Of a stretch of 41,822 nucleotides of DNA, positions 7,530 through 16,113 are shown piece after piece (positions within the stretch are counted from its first letter, which is position 1; each line of letters opens with the position of its first letter). The translations under genes were made by a program, and so were the position numbers. The notes under the pieces were generated by a model. It searched no databases and was not told where the DNA came from. It was given only the letters and a program-made list of their open reading frames with translations. Origin of the DNA: Bacteroidaceae bacterium (GTDB taxonomy: Bacteria; Bacteroidota; Bacteroidia; Bacteroidales; Bacteroidaceae); NCBI GenBank assembly GCA_017547585.1, contig JAFYPH010000008.1, positions 1 through 41,822 of the forward strand, in the 5' to 3' direction.

Positions 7530-8255
7530 ATGAAAAAAATCTTACGTCCCTTCTACCTGCTGTATCAACTTATCGCATACCCCCTGGCAGGCATCGCATC
7601 GGCACTAACAGGCATCAGCATCAGCCTTTTCGGTAAATACATTCCCATAAAAGGCGGTGACTATTGGCCCGCAGTAATTTGGTCGAAGTTCATGATACGC
7701 ATATTCCTGCTGCCGATGACGGTTGTAGGCCGCGAGAAGCTCGACCCCAACAAAAACTACATCTTCATCGCCAACCATCAGGGCTCGTGGGACATCTTCA
7801 TGATGTTCGGATACATTGGCCGCAACTTTAAATGGATGATGAAAGACTCACTGCGCAAGATGCCCTTCATCGGACAAGCATGCTACGACACGGGCCACAT
7901 ATTTGTGAATCGCGACGCTCCGCAGAAGGAGATTTTCGTGAAGGCTGTAAAGACCATCAAGAAAGGCACGGCGATGGGTATATTTGCCGAAGGCACACGC
8001 ACACGCAACGGCCGTCTGGGAGAGTTCAAGAAAGGCGCATTTGTTATTGCGGACATGACACAGGTGGAGGTTGTTCCCATTGCCATCCAGGGCTCGTACG
8101 ACCTTTTGCCCAAGAAAGGAATCTTCATGAATTGGGCACCGCTGAAGCTCACAATTCTCGACCCCATAAAGCCCATAGGCAAAGGAAAAGAGAATGTCGA
8201 GTATCTGATGAACGAGTCGCGCGCGGCTATCGCAAAGGCTCTCGGCGAGGAGTAG
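7530..8255 (+). CDS. plsC: 1-acyl-sn-glycerol-3-phosphate acyltransferase
   Basis: Membrane-associated enzyme that adds the second acyl chain to lysophosphatidic acid to form phosphatidic acid. The 241-residue length is normal for PlsC. A hydrophobic N-terminal segment (about residues 5-35) is followed by the catalytic NHQGSWD motif (HX4D, about residue 83-89), a PFIGQACY-type acceptor segment, the FAEGTRTRNGR block (about 152-162, equivalent to FPEGTRS) and VVPIAIQGS. It stands alone, preceded by the promoter-repeat array and followed by a bidirectional terminator. An unrelated second acyltransferase faces it on the other strand, so phospholipid genes cluster here. Confidence 0.95.
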   Translation: MKKILRPFYLLYQLIAYPLAGIASALTGISISLFGKYIPIKGGDYWPAVIWSKFMIRIFLLPMTVVGREKLDPNKNYIFIANHQGSWDIFMMFGYIGRNFKWMMKDSLRKMPFIGQACYDTGHIFVNRDAPQKEIFVKAVKTIKKGTAMGIFAEGTRTRNGRLGEFKKGAFVIADMTQVEVVPIAIQGSYDLLPKKGIFMNWAPLKLTILDPIKPIGKGKENVEYLMNESRAAIAKALGEE

Positions 8256-8280
8256 TAATTCCCACATAGACACAAAAAAA

Positions 8281-8311
8281 CAAAGACTCATCCACTGCGG
8301 ATGAGTCTTTG
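8281..8311. terminator. Bidirectional terminator between plsC and the facing acyltransferase
   Basis: A perfect 13-bp stem (8281-8293 with 8299-8311, CAAAGACTCATCC and its complement) has loop ACTGC. It is flanked by an A-run on the left and TTTG on the right, so it can act for both convergent genes. Confidence 0.88.
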
Positions 8312-8336
8312 TTTGTATATGAGCCTTTGAAGGCAA

Positions 8337-9668
8337 CTATTTTAAAATCTCTCTTATCTGTGAATATATTTTCATCAATCTCTTATCGCCCACAAGCTTT
8401 GCGTCCGACACAAGAAGTCTCGCTGTCTTCCACACTTCGTGTGCCACAAAGGGCGCGGGCATTATGAACAGTGCAGTCAGTAGCGCACACTGCCACGGGA
8501 GTACAGAGAATGCAATAATCGCATATATGAGCATCAGCAGAGGCCACACAAAAAGAGTCACCAGAAATCTTAAAGAGTTTCTGAAGGCGCGGTCGCGCAA
8601 CTTGGTGAACAGGAATTCGCACAAGAGGAATATAGGGCTTGCGAGCAGCGACACGGGGAGCGTGTAAGGCAGAGTGACAAGCGTGAGGATTGTTCGTGCC
8701 ACACGCGAGAGCAACGGCTTTTTCACGGCGGCCGACTCTACGTCGATGCCCTTTGCTGCGCGCAATCTGCTGGCCTCCTTTCCAAGCTCGAGCAACTTTT
8801 TCGCCTTCTCGGGCGCACTCTCTTTCAAAGCCTCTATGCGCTTCAAAGTGCTGTTGTTTGCCATAAACTGCAATTCGGGAGCAGACTTTTTCGCGTTTGC
8901 CTTGTCGCGCTTCAGTTCCTCAATCTCCATGCATTCGGCAGCGTTGCACACTTCGTATGTAGCGCTGTAATTCTCGTCGTTGGGAATGTAGTAAATTGTG
9001 GACGTGAGGCGCTCGGTGAGCAGGTCTCTCATGCTGTTAATCTGCTCTTGCTGAGAGAGATGAGCATTCTCGGCAAGAAATTCGCCGATGTTTATGGGCT
9101 TTCCTATCTGCAGATGCACGGTAGAGCGGAAACGGAAGAGGTCGCCGTATCTCAGTCCCATGGGCACAATGTACAGCGGCATCTGAGGCATCTGCTCGTG
9201 GGCCTGCAGAGCAATTCTGAAGATTCCTTTCGAGAGGGGCAGCAACGAATATTTTGCCTGATGCGTACCCTCGGGGAATATGCAGAAGGGCATCTTGTCC
9301 TTGAGGACATCGACAGCCTTGTCTATAATCTCTTGATTCTTCTTTACAGCGTTGAAGCCGTCACGCTGACGCATGATGGGCATCATTTTAAGGAAAGTGA
9401 GAATCTTTGCCAGCTTGCGATTCCTGAAAATATCGGCGCGTGCAACAAACACCTTGGGCTTGAGGTCGATGTTCAACGCCACCAATGCATCCATCAGCGT
9501 ATTTGTGTGGTTGGGGGCGAAGATTATTGCTCCGTCGGTGGGGATATTCTCTTTTCCCACGTGGGCAATCTTTCTATACGACAATTTCATGACAAAAGCC
9601 ACGTAACGATGAAAGAAGCAATAGGCTCTGTCAAAATCCTGTATTTTCTTTATTTTTCTTTTTCCCAT
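8337..9668 (-). CDS. PlsC-like glycerolipid acyltransferase with C-terminal membrane segments
   Basis: 443 residues from the ATG at 9668; a longer frame from 9773 would run 103 bases into the transporter gene. The N-terminal half is a PlsC-type acyltransferase: NHTNTLMD near residue 55 (an HX5D form also common in glycerol-acyltransferase relatives), then IFPEGTH and KGIFRIAL near 130-155, and VPMGLRYG. A polar helical stretch follows, then two or three hydrophobic segments near residues 325-400 (TLPVSLLASPIFLLCEF, FLVTLFVWPLLMLIYAII, CALLTALFIMPAPFV). The architecture suggests a membrane glycerophosphate or lysolipid acyltransferase; the acceptor is not readable. It starts two bases after the transporter stop, so the two form an operon. 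Confidence 0.85.
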   Translation of the reverse strand: MGKRKIKKIQDFDRAYCFFHRYVAFVMKLSYRKIAHVGKENIPTDGAIIFAPNHTNTLMDALVALNIDLKPKVFVARADIFRNRKLAKILTFLKMMPIMRQRDGFNAVKKNQEIIDKAVDVLKDKMPFCIFPEGTHQAKYSLLPLSKGIFRIALQAHEQMPQMPLYIVPMGLRYGDLFRFRSTVHLQIGKPINIGEFLAENAHLSQQEQINSMRDLLTERLTSTIYYIPNDENYSATYEVCNAAECMEIEELKRDKANAKKSAPELQFMANNSTLKRIEALKESAPEKAKKLLELGKEASRLRAAKGIDVESAAVKKPLLSRVARTILTLVTLPYTLPVSLLASPIFLLCEFLFTKLRDRAFRNSLRFLVTLFVWPLLMLIYAIIAFSVLPWQCALLTALFIMPAPFVAHEVWKTARLLVSDAKLVGDKRLMKIYSQIREILK

Positions 9669-9670
9669 AA

Positions 9671-10612
9671 TCAATGTCTGCGGAAATAGTACGAAACACA
9701 AAGTCCCGAAATTATGTGCCATATTCCCCACCACGCTGTGATAAAGAGCATTCCTCCATAGTGGCCGTGCCAAATTTCGGGCGGGAAGATTGCACGGTTG
9801 AACAGCAGGATAAGGCCCAGGCCGGAGTTCTGAATACCAGTCTCTATGGTAAGGGCTTTTGTATCACTATGAGGCAGTTTCGCCAGCTTGCCGCCGAAAT
9901 ATCCTGTTGACAATGCCACTGCATTGTGGAGCATCACAATAAAGAACACATAGAAGATATTATCGATGAATATCTGGAAATTCTGGGCAAAAGAGACCAC
10001 TACCATTCCCACAAAGAGCAGCACAGAAATCACCTGCGAAGGCTTGGTTATCTTCTTTGTTGCCGCAGGGAAATAGTGCGCGAAAAGAAGACCCAGCACT
10101 ATCGGGAGTCCCAGCAACAGCAGTATCTGCTCGAGCATCGGGAAGAAGGGAATCACCAGCATGGGAATATCGCTCTTGATGCTGATAAAGTGGCTGTAGA
10201 GCGAGCCCCACACGAAGAAATTTATAGGGGTGATAATGGGTGCCATTGAGGTTGTAATCGCCGTCAGCGACACAGATAGCACAATGTTGCCTTTAGATAG
10301 TGACGAGAGGAAATTGGAAATGTTGCCTCCGGGGCACGATGCCACCAATATCATTCCGAGCGCAATCATCGGAGTGATGAAGGGGTTCAACGCAAACACG
10401 ACTGCAAATGTTATCGCCGGAAGCGCAAACCACTGCAGCAATGCTCCGACAATAATAGACTTGGGTTTCTTGAAAACATCCTTTACTGTTCGCGGCTTGA
10501 TGTTGAGAGCCACTCCGAACATCACAAAGGCGAGGATGATGTTGACAATCGCCATTCCTCCTTCGCCAAAATTAATAGTTACGGAATTCAAGGATTCCAA
10601 TTGTTCTTTCAT
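9671..10612 (-). CDS. Bile acid:sodium symporter (BASS) family transporter
   Basis: Inner-membrane transporter with about nine to ten hydrophobic helices over 313 residues. BASS signatures are VASCPGGNISNFLSSLSKG, with the first discontinuous-helix glycines, and TIETGIQNSGLGLIL, with the second crossover and sodium-site residues. Bacterial members carry bile acids, pantoate and other organic anions with Na+; the substrate here is unknown. The upstream frame allows an ATG at 10648, but the promoter box at 10636-10643 would then lie inside the coding region, so I prefer the ATG at 10612. It is co-transcribed with the downstream acyltransferase, a link that hints at lipid-related cargo but proves nothing. 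Confidence 0.9.
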   Translation of the reverse strand: MKEQLESLNSVTINFGEGGMAIVNIILAFVMFGVALNIKPRTVKDVFKKPKSIIVGALLQWFALPAITFAVVFALNPFITPMIALGMILVASCPGGNISNFLSSLSKGNIVLSVSLTAITTSMAPIITPINFFVWGSLYSHFISIKSDIPMLVIPFFPMLEQILLLLGLPIVLGLLFAHYFPAATKKITKPSQVISVLLFVGMVVVSFAQNFQIFIDNIFYVFFIVMLHNAVALSTGYFGGKLAKLPHSDTKALTIETGIQNSGLGLILLFNRAIFPPEIWHGHYGGMLFITAWWGIWHIISGLCVSYYFRRH

Positions 10613-10635
10613 AGCCTTATAGATTGTAGTATCCA

Positions 10636-10643
10636 CAAATTTA
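10636..10643 (-). promoter_or_regulatory. -7 box for the BASS-acyltransferase operon
   Basis: Minus-strand TAAATTTG fits TAnnTTTG, with a predicted start near 10629, 17 bases before the ATG at 10612. No good -33 element is visible. The box decides the start choice for the transporter. Confidence 0.5.
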
Positions 10644-10787
10644 CGCAAAAACTTTTATTTTTATATAATTTGCGTTAAAAATGAGAGTCCAAATGTTCTT
10701 TTTATGACAAAATATCCGTCAAAGGTGAATATTTATTATCAAACTTTGTCATTTTCAGACACTCACGAAAAGAGAGAAAAGAAAAAT

Positions 10788-10815
10788 CGGCAAACAGCCT
10801 TAGGCCTGTTCGCCG
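10788..10815 (-). terminator. Terminator of acpP-fabF-rnc
   Basis: On the minus strand, CGGCGAACAGGCC and GGCTGTTTGCCG pair (one wobble, one bulged G) around the loop TAA, followed by ATTTTTCTTTT. The loop is the rnc stop codon, so the terminator overlaps the coding end. Confidence 0.8.
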
Positions 10816-11573
10816 AACGATTCTATGGAAATTTTCTCTTTGTCGCACATCTTTATTTTGTCCAACGCCTCCTTTGCAGCATTCTGCTGACTCTCGCGTT
10901 TGGAGAATCCGCTGCCTGCGCCGAAGAGTTTGTCGCACACATAGACCTCGCTTGCAAAGAACTGCCCGCCGGCGTCGTTCCTCTCCTCGACGAGGCGGAA
11001 CTCCACGGGAATATGGCGTTTCTGCGAAATCTCTATCAGGCGGCTCTTATAGTTGGTGTTTGTGCCGATAATCTTCTCAATATCCACCACTTTGCCGAAG
11101 ACGCGACGCAGCAGGAAACGCTTGCACATTCCGTAGCCCCTGTCGACGTATATTGCGCCCACGAATGCCTCGAAGGCATTGCCGTATATGTGGCTATTAT
11201 GCTGACGACCGGTATTGTGCGACACTACAAGCTTGTCGAGGCCAAGCTCCAGGGCAACAGCATTCAGCGTCTCGCGGCACACAAGGCTGCTGCGCGACTT
11301 TGTGAGGAAGCCCTCGCGCTCTTTATTGTAGCGCGAATAGAGAATGTCCGAGACTACCGCGTCGATGATAGCGTCGCCCAAAAATTCGAGTCGCTCGTTG
11401 CACATGAAGTTTTTCTTACCAGCGCGCGGGCCGTGCGAGCTGTGCGTCAGCGCAGTCTGATAAAGAGAGAGGTTTTTCGGCAAAAAGCCGAGCACCTTAT
11501 ACAATATACGATAAGTCTCCTTATCCTTGCGTCGGAAAAGGAGACTTAATTCGTTATATAGTTTCTGTAACAC
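10800..11573 (-). CDS. rnc: Ribonuclease III
   Basis: Double-strand-specific endoribonuclease that processes rRNA precursors and structured mRNAs, acting as a dimer. The catalytic domain shows the signature NERLEFLGDAIIDAVVSD and the second metal-binding segment EAFVGAIYVD. A C-terminal dsRNA-binding domain follows (NYKSRLIEISQKRHIP ... SKRESQQNAAKEAL). There is no suitable ATG near the front. A GTG at 11618 overlaps fabF by 38 bases, while a GTG at 11573 lies just after the fabF stop and gives MLQKLYNELSLLFRRKDKE, which resembles Bacteroidetes RNase III starts. I use 11573 (257 residues). Third gene of the acpP-fabF-rnc operon, an order common in bacteria. Confidence 0.93.
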   Translation of the reverse strand: MLQKLYNELSLLFRRKDKETYRILYKVLGFLPKNLSLYQTALTHSSHGPRAGKKNFMCNERLEFLGDAIIDAVVSDILYSRYNKEREGFLTKSRSSLVCRETLNAVALELGLDKLVVSHNTGRQHNSHIYGNAFEAFVGAIYVDRGYGMCKRFLLRRVFGKVVDIEKIIGTNTNYKSRLIEISQKRHIPVEFRLVEERNDAGGQFFASEVYVCDKLFGAGSGFSKRESQQNAAKEALDKIKMCDKEKISIESFGEQA

Positions 11574-11580
11574 CTGTGTA

Positions 11581-12837
11581 TCAGATTTTTTTAAATGCAA
11601 TACTTGTGTTGTGACCACCGAATCCGAAGGTATTGGTGATTGCTACATTGACCTCTCTCTCCTGAGCTTTGTTGAATGTAAAGTTCAGGTTGCCGTCAAT
11701 CTTTTCATCATCGTCGCCATCGGCGTGGTTGATCGTGGGAGGCACAATATTGTCCTTGATGCTGAGAACTGTAAGCACAGACTCGAGCGCGCCGGCGCCG
11801 CCAAGCAGGTGGCCGGTCATCGACTTTGTAGAACTGATATTGAGTTTGTATGCGTGCTCGCCAAACACTTTCTTAATTGCCGCAACCTCGGCAATGTCAC
11901 CTGCAAAAGTAGATGTTCCGTGAGTGTTGATGTAATCTACATCCTCGGGCTTGAGGCCAGCCTCATCGAGCGCATACTGCATAACTTTGGCCGCACCCTC
12001 ACCCTCGGGCTGGGGAGCAGTCATATGGTAAGCGTCAGACGAAAGGCCTGTACCTGCAACCTCGGCGTAGATTTTCGCGCCGCGTGCAACAGCATGCTCA
12101 TACTCTTCGAGAACAAGGCAAGCGCCACCCTCGCCCATCACAAAGCCGTCGCGGCTCTTGCTGAAAGGACGCGACGCACCCTGCGGGTCGTCGTTTCTTG
12201 TAGAGAGGGCGTGCATTGAGTTGAAACCTCCGACACCTACGTTACAGATTGCAGCTTCGGCACCACCGGCAAGCATCACATCTGCTCTTCCCAGACGAAT
12301 CTGGTCGTAAGCATCGATGATTGCGTTCGAAGATGATGCACATGCGGATGTTGTCACATAGCTGGGACCTTTAAGGCCATACTTAATAGACAAGATTCCT
12401 GTTGTCATGTCTGTAATCATCTTGGTGATGAGGAAAGGTGTGAAGCGGGGGCCATTCTCTCTATTCTGAGCATAAGGGCCGAACTCCTCTTCGAATGCGG
12501 TCAATCCGCCGACACCCTCTCCGAAGATTACTCCGAAACGGTCGAGGTTCTCTTTCTCAAGGTCTATAGCACAATCGTTCATCGCCTCCATAGCGGCAGC
12601 AATACCATAATGAGAGTGATGACCAATCTTGCGTACCTCCTTTTTATCCAAATAAGCAGTTGCGTCGAAATTCTTAACCTCGCACGCAAAGCGGGTCTTG
12701 AACAACGACGCATCAAAGTGGGTTATAGGGCCGGCACCGCTCACGCCTGCTTTCGCATTCTCCCACAATGTGGGAACATCGTTGCCGATGGGCGAAACAG
12801 CACCAAGGCCTGTCACTACAACTCTTCTATGTTTCAT
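11581..12837 (-). CDS. fabF: Beta-ketoacyl-ACP synthase II
   Basis: Condensing enzyme of type II fatty acid synthesis: extends acyl-ACP with malonyl-ACP. The 418 residues form a thiolase fold. The catalytic triad is Cys166 (TTSACASS), His306 (INTHGTSTFAGD) and His343 (KSMTGHLLGGAGA, with the conserved Lys338), in register with E. coli FabF (163/303/340). The C-terminal TNTFGFGGHN glycine motif is intact. It lies 40 bases after acpP, and its stop is 8 bases before the chosen rnc start, so it is an operon member. No unusual features. Confidence 0.98.
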   Translation of the reverse strand: MKHRRVVVTGLGAVSPIGNDVPTLWENAKAGVSGAGPITHFDASLFKTRFACEVKNFDATAYLDKKEVRKIGHHSHYGIAAAMEAMNDCAIDLEKENLDRFGVIFGEGVGGLTAFEEEFGPYAQNRENGPRFTPFLITKMITDMTTGILSIKYGLKGPSYVTTSACASSSNAIIDAYDQIRLGRADVMLAGGAEAAICNVGVGGFNSMHALSTRNDDPQGASRPFSKSRDGFVMGEGGACLVLEEYEHAVARGAKIYAEVAGTGLSSDAYHMTAPQPEGEGAAKVMQYALDEAGLKPEDVDYINTHGTSTFAGDIAEVAAIKKVFGEHAYKLNISSTKSMTGHLLGGAGALESVLTVLSIKDNIVPPTINHADGDDDEKIDGNLNFTFNKAQEREVNVAITNTFGFGGHNTSIAFKKI

Positions 12838-12877
12838 TACGAAACGAAAGAATTATACAAAAAAGTATTAAGAGGGA

Positions 12878-13120
12878 TTACTTGTTAGCAACCGCTTCCT
12901 CTACAAACTTAATAGCATCACCTACTGTAGAGATCTTCTCTGCGAGGTCATCGGGAATTGAAATACCGAACTCGTCCTCAATCTCCATGATAAGCTCTAC
13001 TGTATCCAAAGAGTCTGCACCGAGGTCGTTTGTGAAGCTTGCCTCTGCTGTTACTTCTGACTCTGCTACTCCGAATTTCTCAACGATAATGCTTTTTACT
13101 CTTGATTCAATTTCTGACAT
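12878..13120 (-). CDS. acpP: Acyl carrier protein
   Basis: 80-residue acidic four-helix carrier that holds growing fatty acids on a 4'-phosphopantetheine arm. The attachment serine is Ser37 in [11 protein letters not shown]. The acidic recognition helix ([14 protein letters not shown]) follows. First gene of the operon with fabF and rnc, and driven by a near-consensus promoter. Length and composition are normal for the family. Confidence 0.98.
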   Translation of the reverse strand: MSEIESRVKSIIVEKFGVAESEVTAEASFTNDLGADSLDTVELIMEIEDEFGISIPDDLAEKISTVGDAIKFVEEAVANK

Positions 13121-13150
13121 AGTTGTATGTATTTTGTTAGTTTATGTGTA

Positions 13151-13181
13151 CAAAAGTAGAACTATTTTCCCAATTTGCAAA
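13151..13181 (-). promoter_or_regulatory. acpP operon promoter
   Basis: Minus-strand TTTG (13181-13178), a 19-base spacer, then TACTTTTG (13158-13151). This is a consensus Bacteroidetes promoter, with the start expected near 13144 and a leader of about 24 bases. Confidence 0.8.
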
Positions 13182-13192
13182 GAAAAGTAAGA

Positions 13193-13229
13193 AAAAATCG
13201 CAAAAGATATTGCACATTTTGCGATTTTT
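13193..13229 (-). terminator. pdxB terminator
   Basis: AAAAATCGCAAAA (13193-13205) and its exact complement (13217-13229) enclose an 11-base loop. On the minus strand the second arm runs into GATTTTTTC. A further 14-base palindrome TTTTTGCGCAAAAA overlaps at 13225-13238. The unit separates pdxB from the acpP promoter. Confidence 0.75.
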
Positions 13230-13261
13230 GCGCAAAAATTTATTGCATTAGGAACATTTTC

Positions 13262-14305
13262 CTATAAAATATCTATTTTGTAAGCTGTCGGCTCGCGGCG
13301 GAAATTGTAGTTATTTCTCAGCTCCTCGAACTGCAGGGGGCTCTTTTTCAACGGCTCGGTGTCGAGCAAAGGATTATAGATGGCGAGGAACGCTTCGCCC
13401 TCGTTGGCAGCCTCGACAACCGGCTGCGACGGAGCAGAGAGTGCCGCCAATGGAACTTCTCCTTTATAATCTATAAATTCGGCGAACTTCTGAAGCACAA
13501 TGTTGCTGGCATTCAGCTTGCCCTCGGCCGAGTATCCGGCAATGTGGGGAGTGGCAATGAAAGAAGCATCGAGCAGTTCGCGGTTAATTTCGGGTTCACC
13601 CTCCCAAACATCGAGCACAATATCGGCAACCTTGCCTTTTTTATACGCTGCAAGCAGTGCGGCATTGTCGGCAACGGGACCGCGCGAAGCATTTATAAAG
13701 AGAGGGGCACGCTGCAACGAGTCGAAGAAGGCCTCGCCCGCCAGATGGTAGCTTGGGTAGTCGCCGCCACGTGTCAGTGTAGGATGGAAGGTGACAGCGT
13801 CGCACTCGGCAGCAATCTGCGCGAGAGAGACGAAGCCTGTCTCGCCGGCAGCCTCACGAGGAGGGTCGTTGAGCAGCACACGCATTCCCGCCGCGCGTGC
13901 CCAACGAGCCACGCGCGAGCCGATGGCTCCGACACCCACAACACCCAGCGTAAGCTTGTTCAACGGACGGCCGCACTTGCGGCACCAAAGATAGAGAGAC
14001 GACTGCACATACTGCAGCACTCCGCCAGCGTTGCAGGCAGGGGCACTCGTCCAGTAAATTCCGCGACTGCGGCAGTAGGCATCGTCTATATGGTCGTAAC
14101 CGATGGTGGCGGTACCTATGAAACGCACAGCGCTGCCGTCGAGCAGAGAGGCGTTGCAGTAAGTGCGCGTGCGCACAAAGAGCGCATCGGCATCTTTTAC
14201 GTCGGCAGCAGAAATATCGTCGCCCGCCTTTGCAACAACATCGCACCCCATAGCTGCAAGCGAAGCAGCAAGATAGGGAATCTTTTCGTCCATTACAATC
14301 TTCAT
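13262..14305 (-). CDS. pdxB: Erythronate-4-phosphate dehydrogenase
   Basis: Second step of the DXP-dependent pyridoxal phosphate pathway: oxidises 4-phospho-erythronate to the 2-oxo acid with NAD. I use the ATG at 14305 (MKIVMDEKIPY, 347 residues); an upstream start at 14422 would add 39 hydrophobic residues and cross the promoter. D-2-hydroxyacid dehydrogenase features are the Rossmann motif GVVGVGAIGSRVARWA, the catalytic Arg in INASRGPVADN, the acidic partner in DVWEGEPEIN, and the His in TPHIAGYSAEGK. The substrate domain starts DEKIPYL and contains GTATIGYDHID, as in PdxB. Ends in a C-terminal dimerisation extension. Single-gene unit. Confidence 0.93.
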   Translation of the reverse strand: MKIVMDEKIPYLAASLAAMGCDVVAKAGDDISAADVKDADALFVRTRTYCNASLLDGSAVRFIGTATIGYDHIDDAYCRSRGIYWTSAPACNAGGVLQYVQSSLYLWCRKCGRPLNKLTLGVVGVGAIGSRVARWARAAGMRVLLNDPPREAAGETGFVSLAQIAAECDAVTFHPTLTRGGDYPSYHLAGEAFFDSLQRAPLFINASRGPVADNAALLAAYKKGKVADIVLDVWEGEPEINRELLDASFIATPHIAGYSAEGKLNASNIVLQKFAEFIDYKGEVPLAALSAPSQPVVEAANEGEAFLAIYNPLLDTEPLKKSPLQFEELRNNYNFRREPTAYKIDIL

Positions 14306-14388
14306 GGTGTTCAGTATTTTATATAGGCAATTGCACAAAAATGAGGCAAAAGCCTTGAAAATCGACAAAGAAATTACAAAATTCAGGA

Positions 14389-14446
14389 CAAAGATAATTA
14401 GTTTTTGATATTTTTTTGCCAAACTCGCAAACTTTAGTTAGTTTTG
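14389..14446. promoter_or_regulatory. Divergent promoters for pdxB and the DUF4254 gene
   Basis: Plus strand: TTTG at 14415-14418, a 20-base spacer and TAGTTTTG at 14439-14446. Minus strand: TATCTTTG from 14396 to 14389, with TTTG at 14423-14420 (spacer 23, rather long). The two promoters interleave. Confidence 0.6.
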
Positions 14447-14486
14447 TGGAATATTAGAGTATAAACAGCCAAAAACAAGTTTATCT

Positions 14487-15083
14487 ATGAAAACATTCAC
14501 ACAATTAAGCTGGCCCATATTCAACGAGGCTATTCTCGACTACCATAAGACTGACAATGTCGATACCCCCATACAGAATCCCTATCCTGTAAAAAGCATC
14601 GAATACTACCTTTATCTCAAATGCTGGATAGACACTGTACAGTGGCACTTCGAGGATATCATCCGCGACCCGGAGATTGACCCCGCAGAGGCACTCACAC
14701 TGAAACGCCGCATCGACAAGTCCAACCAGGACCGCACCGACCTCGTGGAGCTCATCGACAGCTACTTCCTTGACATGAACAAGGATGTTACCCCCGCTAC
14801 CGACGCAAAAATAAACACCGAGAGCCCCGCATGGGCAATCGACCGCTACTCTATCCTCGCGCTCAAAATCTACCATATGCAGGAGGAGGTTAACCGCGGC
14901 AACAAACAGTGCGAGGCGAAATTGGCAGTGCTCCTTGAGCAGAAGAAAGACCTTACAACAGCCATCGACGAGCTTCTTGCCGACATTGCTGCAGGACGCA
15001 AGTACATGAAGGTGTACCGTCAGATGAAGATGTACAACGATCCCTCGCTCAACCCCGTGCTCTATGGTGCAGGCAAAAAATAA
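14487..15083 (+). CDS. DUF4254 domain protein
   Basis: 198-residue soluble, mostly helical protein without signal peptide or membrane segment, matching what I know of DUF4254 (for example WPIFNEAILDYH at the N-terminus and QNPYPVKSIEYYLYLKCWIDTVQWHFED, quoted in parts, followed by DRTDLVELID and SPAWAIDRYSILALKIYHM). DUF4254 has no established activity. In Bacteroidetes it recurs beside family 9 glycosyltransferases, as here: the downstream GT9 gene starts 20 bases before this gene ends. A role in surface-glycan synthesis is inferred from this coupling only. Confidence 0.85.
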   Translation: MKTFTQLSWPIFNEAILDYHKTDNVDTPIQNPYPVKSIEYYLYLKCWIDTVQWHFEDIIRDPEIDPAEALTLKRRIDKSNQDRTDLVELIDSYFLDMNKDVTPATDAKINTESPAWAIDRYSILALKIYHMQEEVNRGNKQCEAKLAVLLEQKKDLTTAIDELLADIAAGRKYMKVYRQMKMYNDPSLNPVLYGAGKK

Positions 15084-16113
15084 GAAAAGCCCCGAAACAA
15101 TACTCGTTACACGATTCTCGGCTGTGGGCGACATTGCAATGACAATTCCATTGCTCTACTCGCTTGCCGAGACCTACCCCGAGAAGAAGTTCATCTTCGT
15201 CAGCCGCGAGAGATTCGGGCAGTTCCTTGTGAACGCCCCCGCGAACCTTCTCTTCGAGGGAGTGGACCTGAATGCATACAAAGGTCTGGGCGGGCTCTAC
15301 AACCTGAAGAAAAGGTTGATGAAGCACAACCCCGACGCCATTGCCGACCTTCACGACGTGCTGCGCACAAAGATACTGCGTCTCTATCTTAAATTGAGCG
15401 GAGTAAAATGCGCCGCGCAGGACAAAGGACGCGCCGAGAAGAGAGCCCTCACACGCGCCAAAAACAAGGACACCCGTCCGCTGAAAAGCACCTTCGAACG
15501 CTACCGCGAGACATTCGTGAAGCTGGGGCTCGACTTTACCCCCGACTTTGTGTCGCTCTTCGGTGGCGGCAAAGGTGACCTCTCTACACTGCAGCTGCCG
15601 CAGAAAGATGGCGAGCAGTGGATAGGAATTGCACCCTTCGCGCGTCACGGTGGAAAAATATACCCCATGGAGCGTCTCGAAAAGGTAATCGAAGGGCTGG
15701 CCGCAACCCCCGGGCTGAAGATATTCTGCTTCGGCAACGGCAAAGAGGAGCAAGCGATTGTCGACAAATGGTGCGCACGCTACGAAAATGTAGTCTCGTT
15801 CATCGGCAAGAGCGATTTTCGCGGAGAGCTCACGCTCATAAGCAATCTTGAACTTATGGTGAGCATGGACTCGGCGAACATGCACATTGCATCGCTCGTG
15901 AACACCCCGGTGGTATCCATCTGGGGCGCAACCTCGCCGCTCGCAGGATTCCTCGGCTGGCGCCAGCAAGAGAGCGACTGCGTGCAGTTGCCACTCGAGT
16001 GCCGCCCCTGCTCTATTTTCGGCAACAAGCCCTGCATATATGGCGACTACCGCTGCATGCACATAGAACCGCAGCTGGTTATCGACAAAATACTGAAAAA
16101 GCTGGAAAGATAA
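15064..16113 (+). CDS. Glycosyltransferase family 9 (heptosyltransferase-like)
   Basis: 349-residue GT-B enzyme. The N-terminal domain opens with ILVTRFSAVGDIAMTIPLLY, the usual heptosyltransferase start, where the Asp in SAVGD is the expected catalytic base. The C-terminal donor-binding domain carries IGIAPFARHGGKIYPMERL, FIGKSDFRGELTLISN, MVSMDSANMHIASLVNTPVVSIWG (quoted in parts) and TSPLAGFLGW. Four cysteines cluster near the end (ECRPCSIFGNKPC and YRC), typical of Bacteroidetes GT9 proteins. It probably adds a sugar to lipopolysaccharide core at the inner membrane; donor and acceptor are unknown. It overlaps the DUF4254 gene by 20 bases, so the two are coupled, and a strong terminator closes the unit. 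Confidence 0.93.
   Translation: MVQAKNKKSPETILVTRFSAVGDIAMTIPLLYSLAETYPEKKFIFVSRERFGQFLVNAPANLLFEGVDLNAYKGLGGLYNLKKRLMKHNPDAIADLHDVLRTKILRLYLKLSGVKCAAQDKGRAEKRALTRAKNKDTRPLKSTFERYRETFVKLGLDFTPDFVSLFGGGKGDLSTLQLPQKDGEQWIGIAPFARHGGKIYPMERLEKVIEGLAATPGLKIFCFGNGKEEQAIVDKWCARYENVVSFIGKSDFRGELTLISNLELMVSMDSANMHIASLVNTPVVSIWGATSPLAGFLGWRQQESDCVQLPLECRPCSIFGNKPCIYGDYRCMHIEPQLVIDKILKKLER

Noticed and set aside
11574-11618. GTG start at 11618 for rnc
   Set aside because: It would overlap fabF by 38 bases and add residues not seen in RNase III. The GTG at 11573 gives a family-like start, although this remains uncertain.
14306-14422. Upstream hydrophobic extension of PdxB
   Set aside because: The frame is open by chance. 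It crosses the -7 box at 14389-14396, and PdxB begins at MKIVMDEKIPY.
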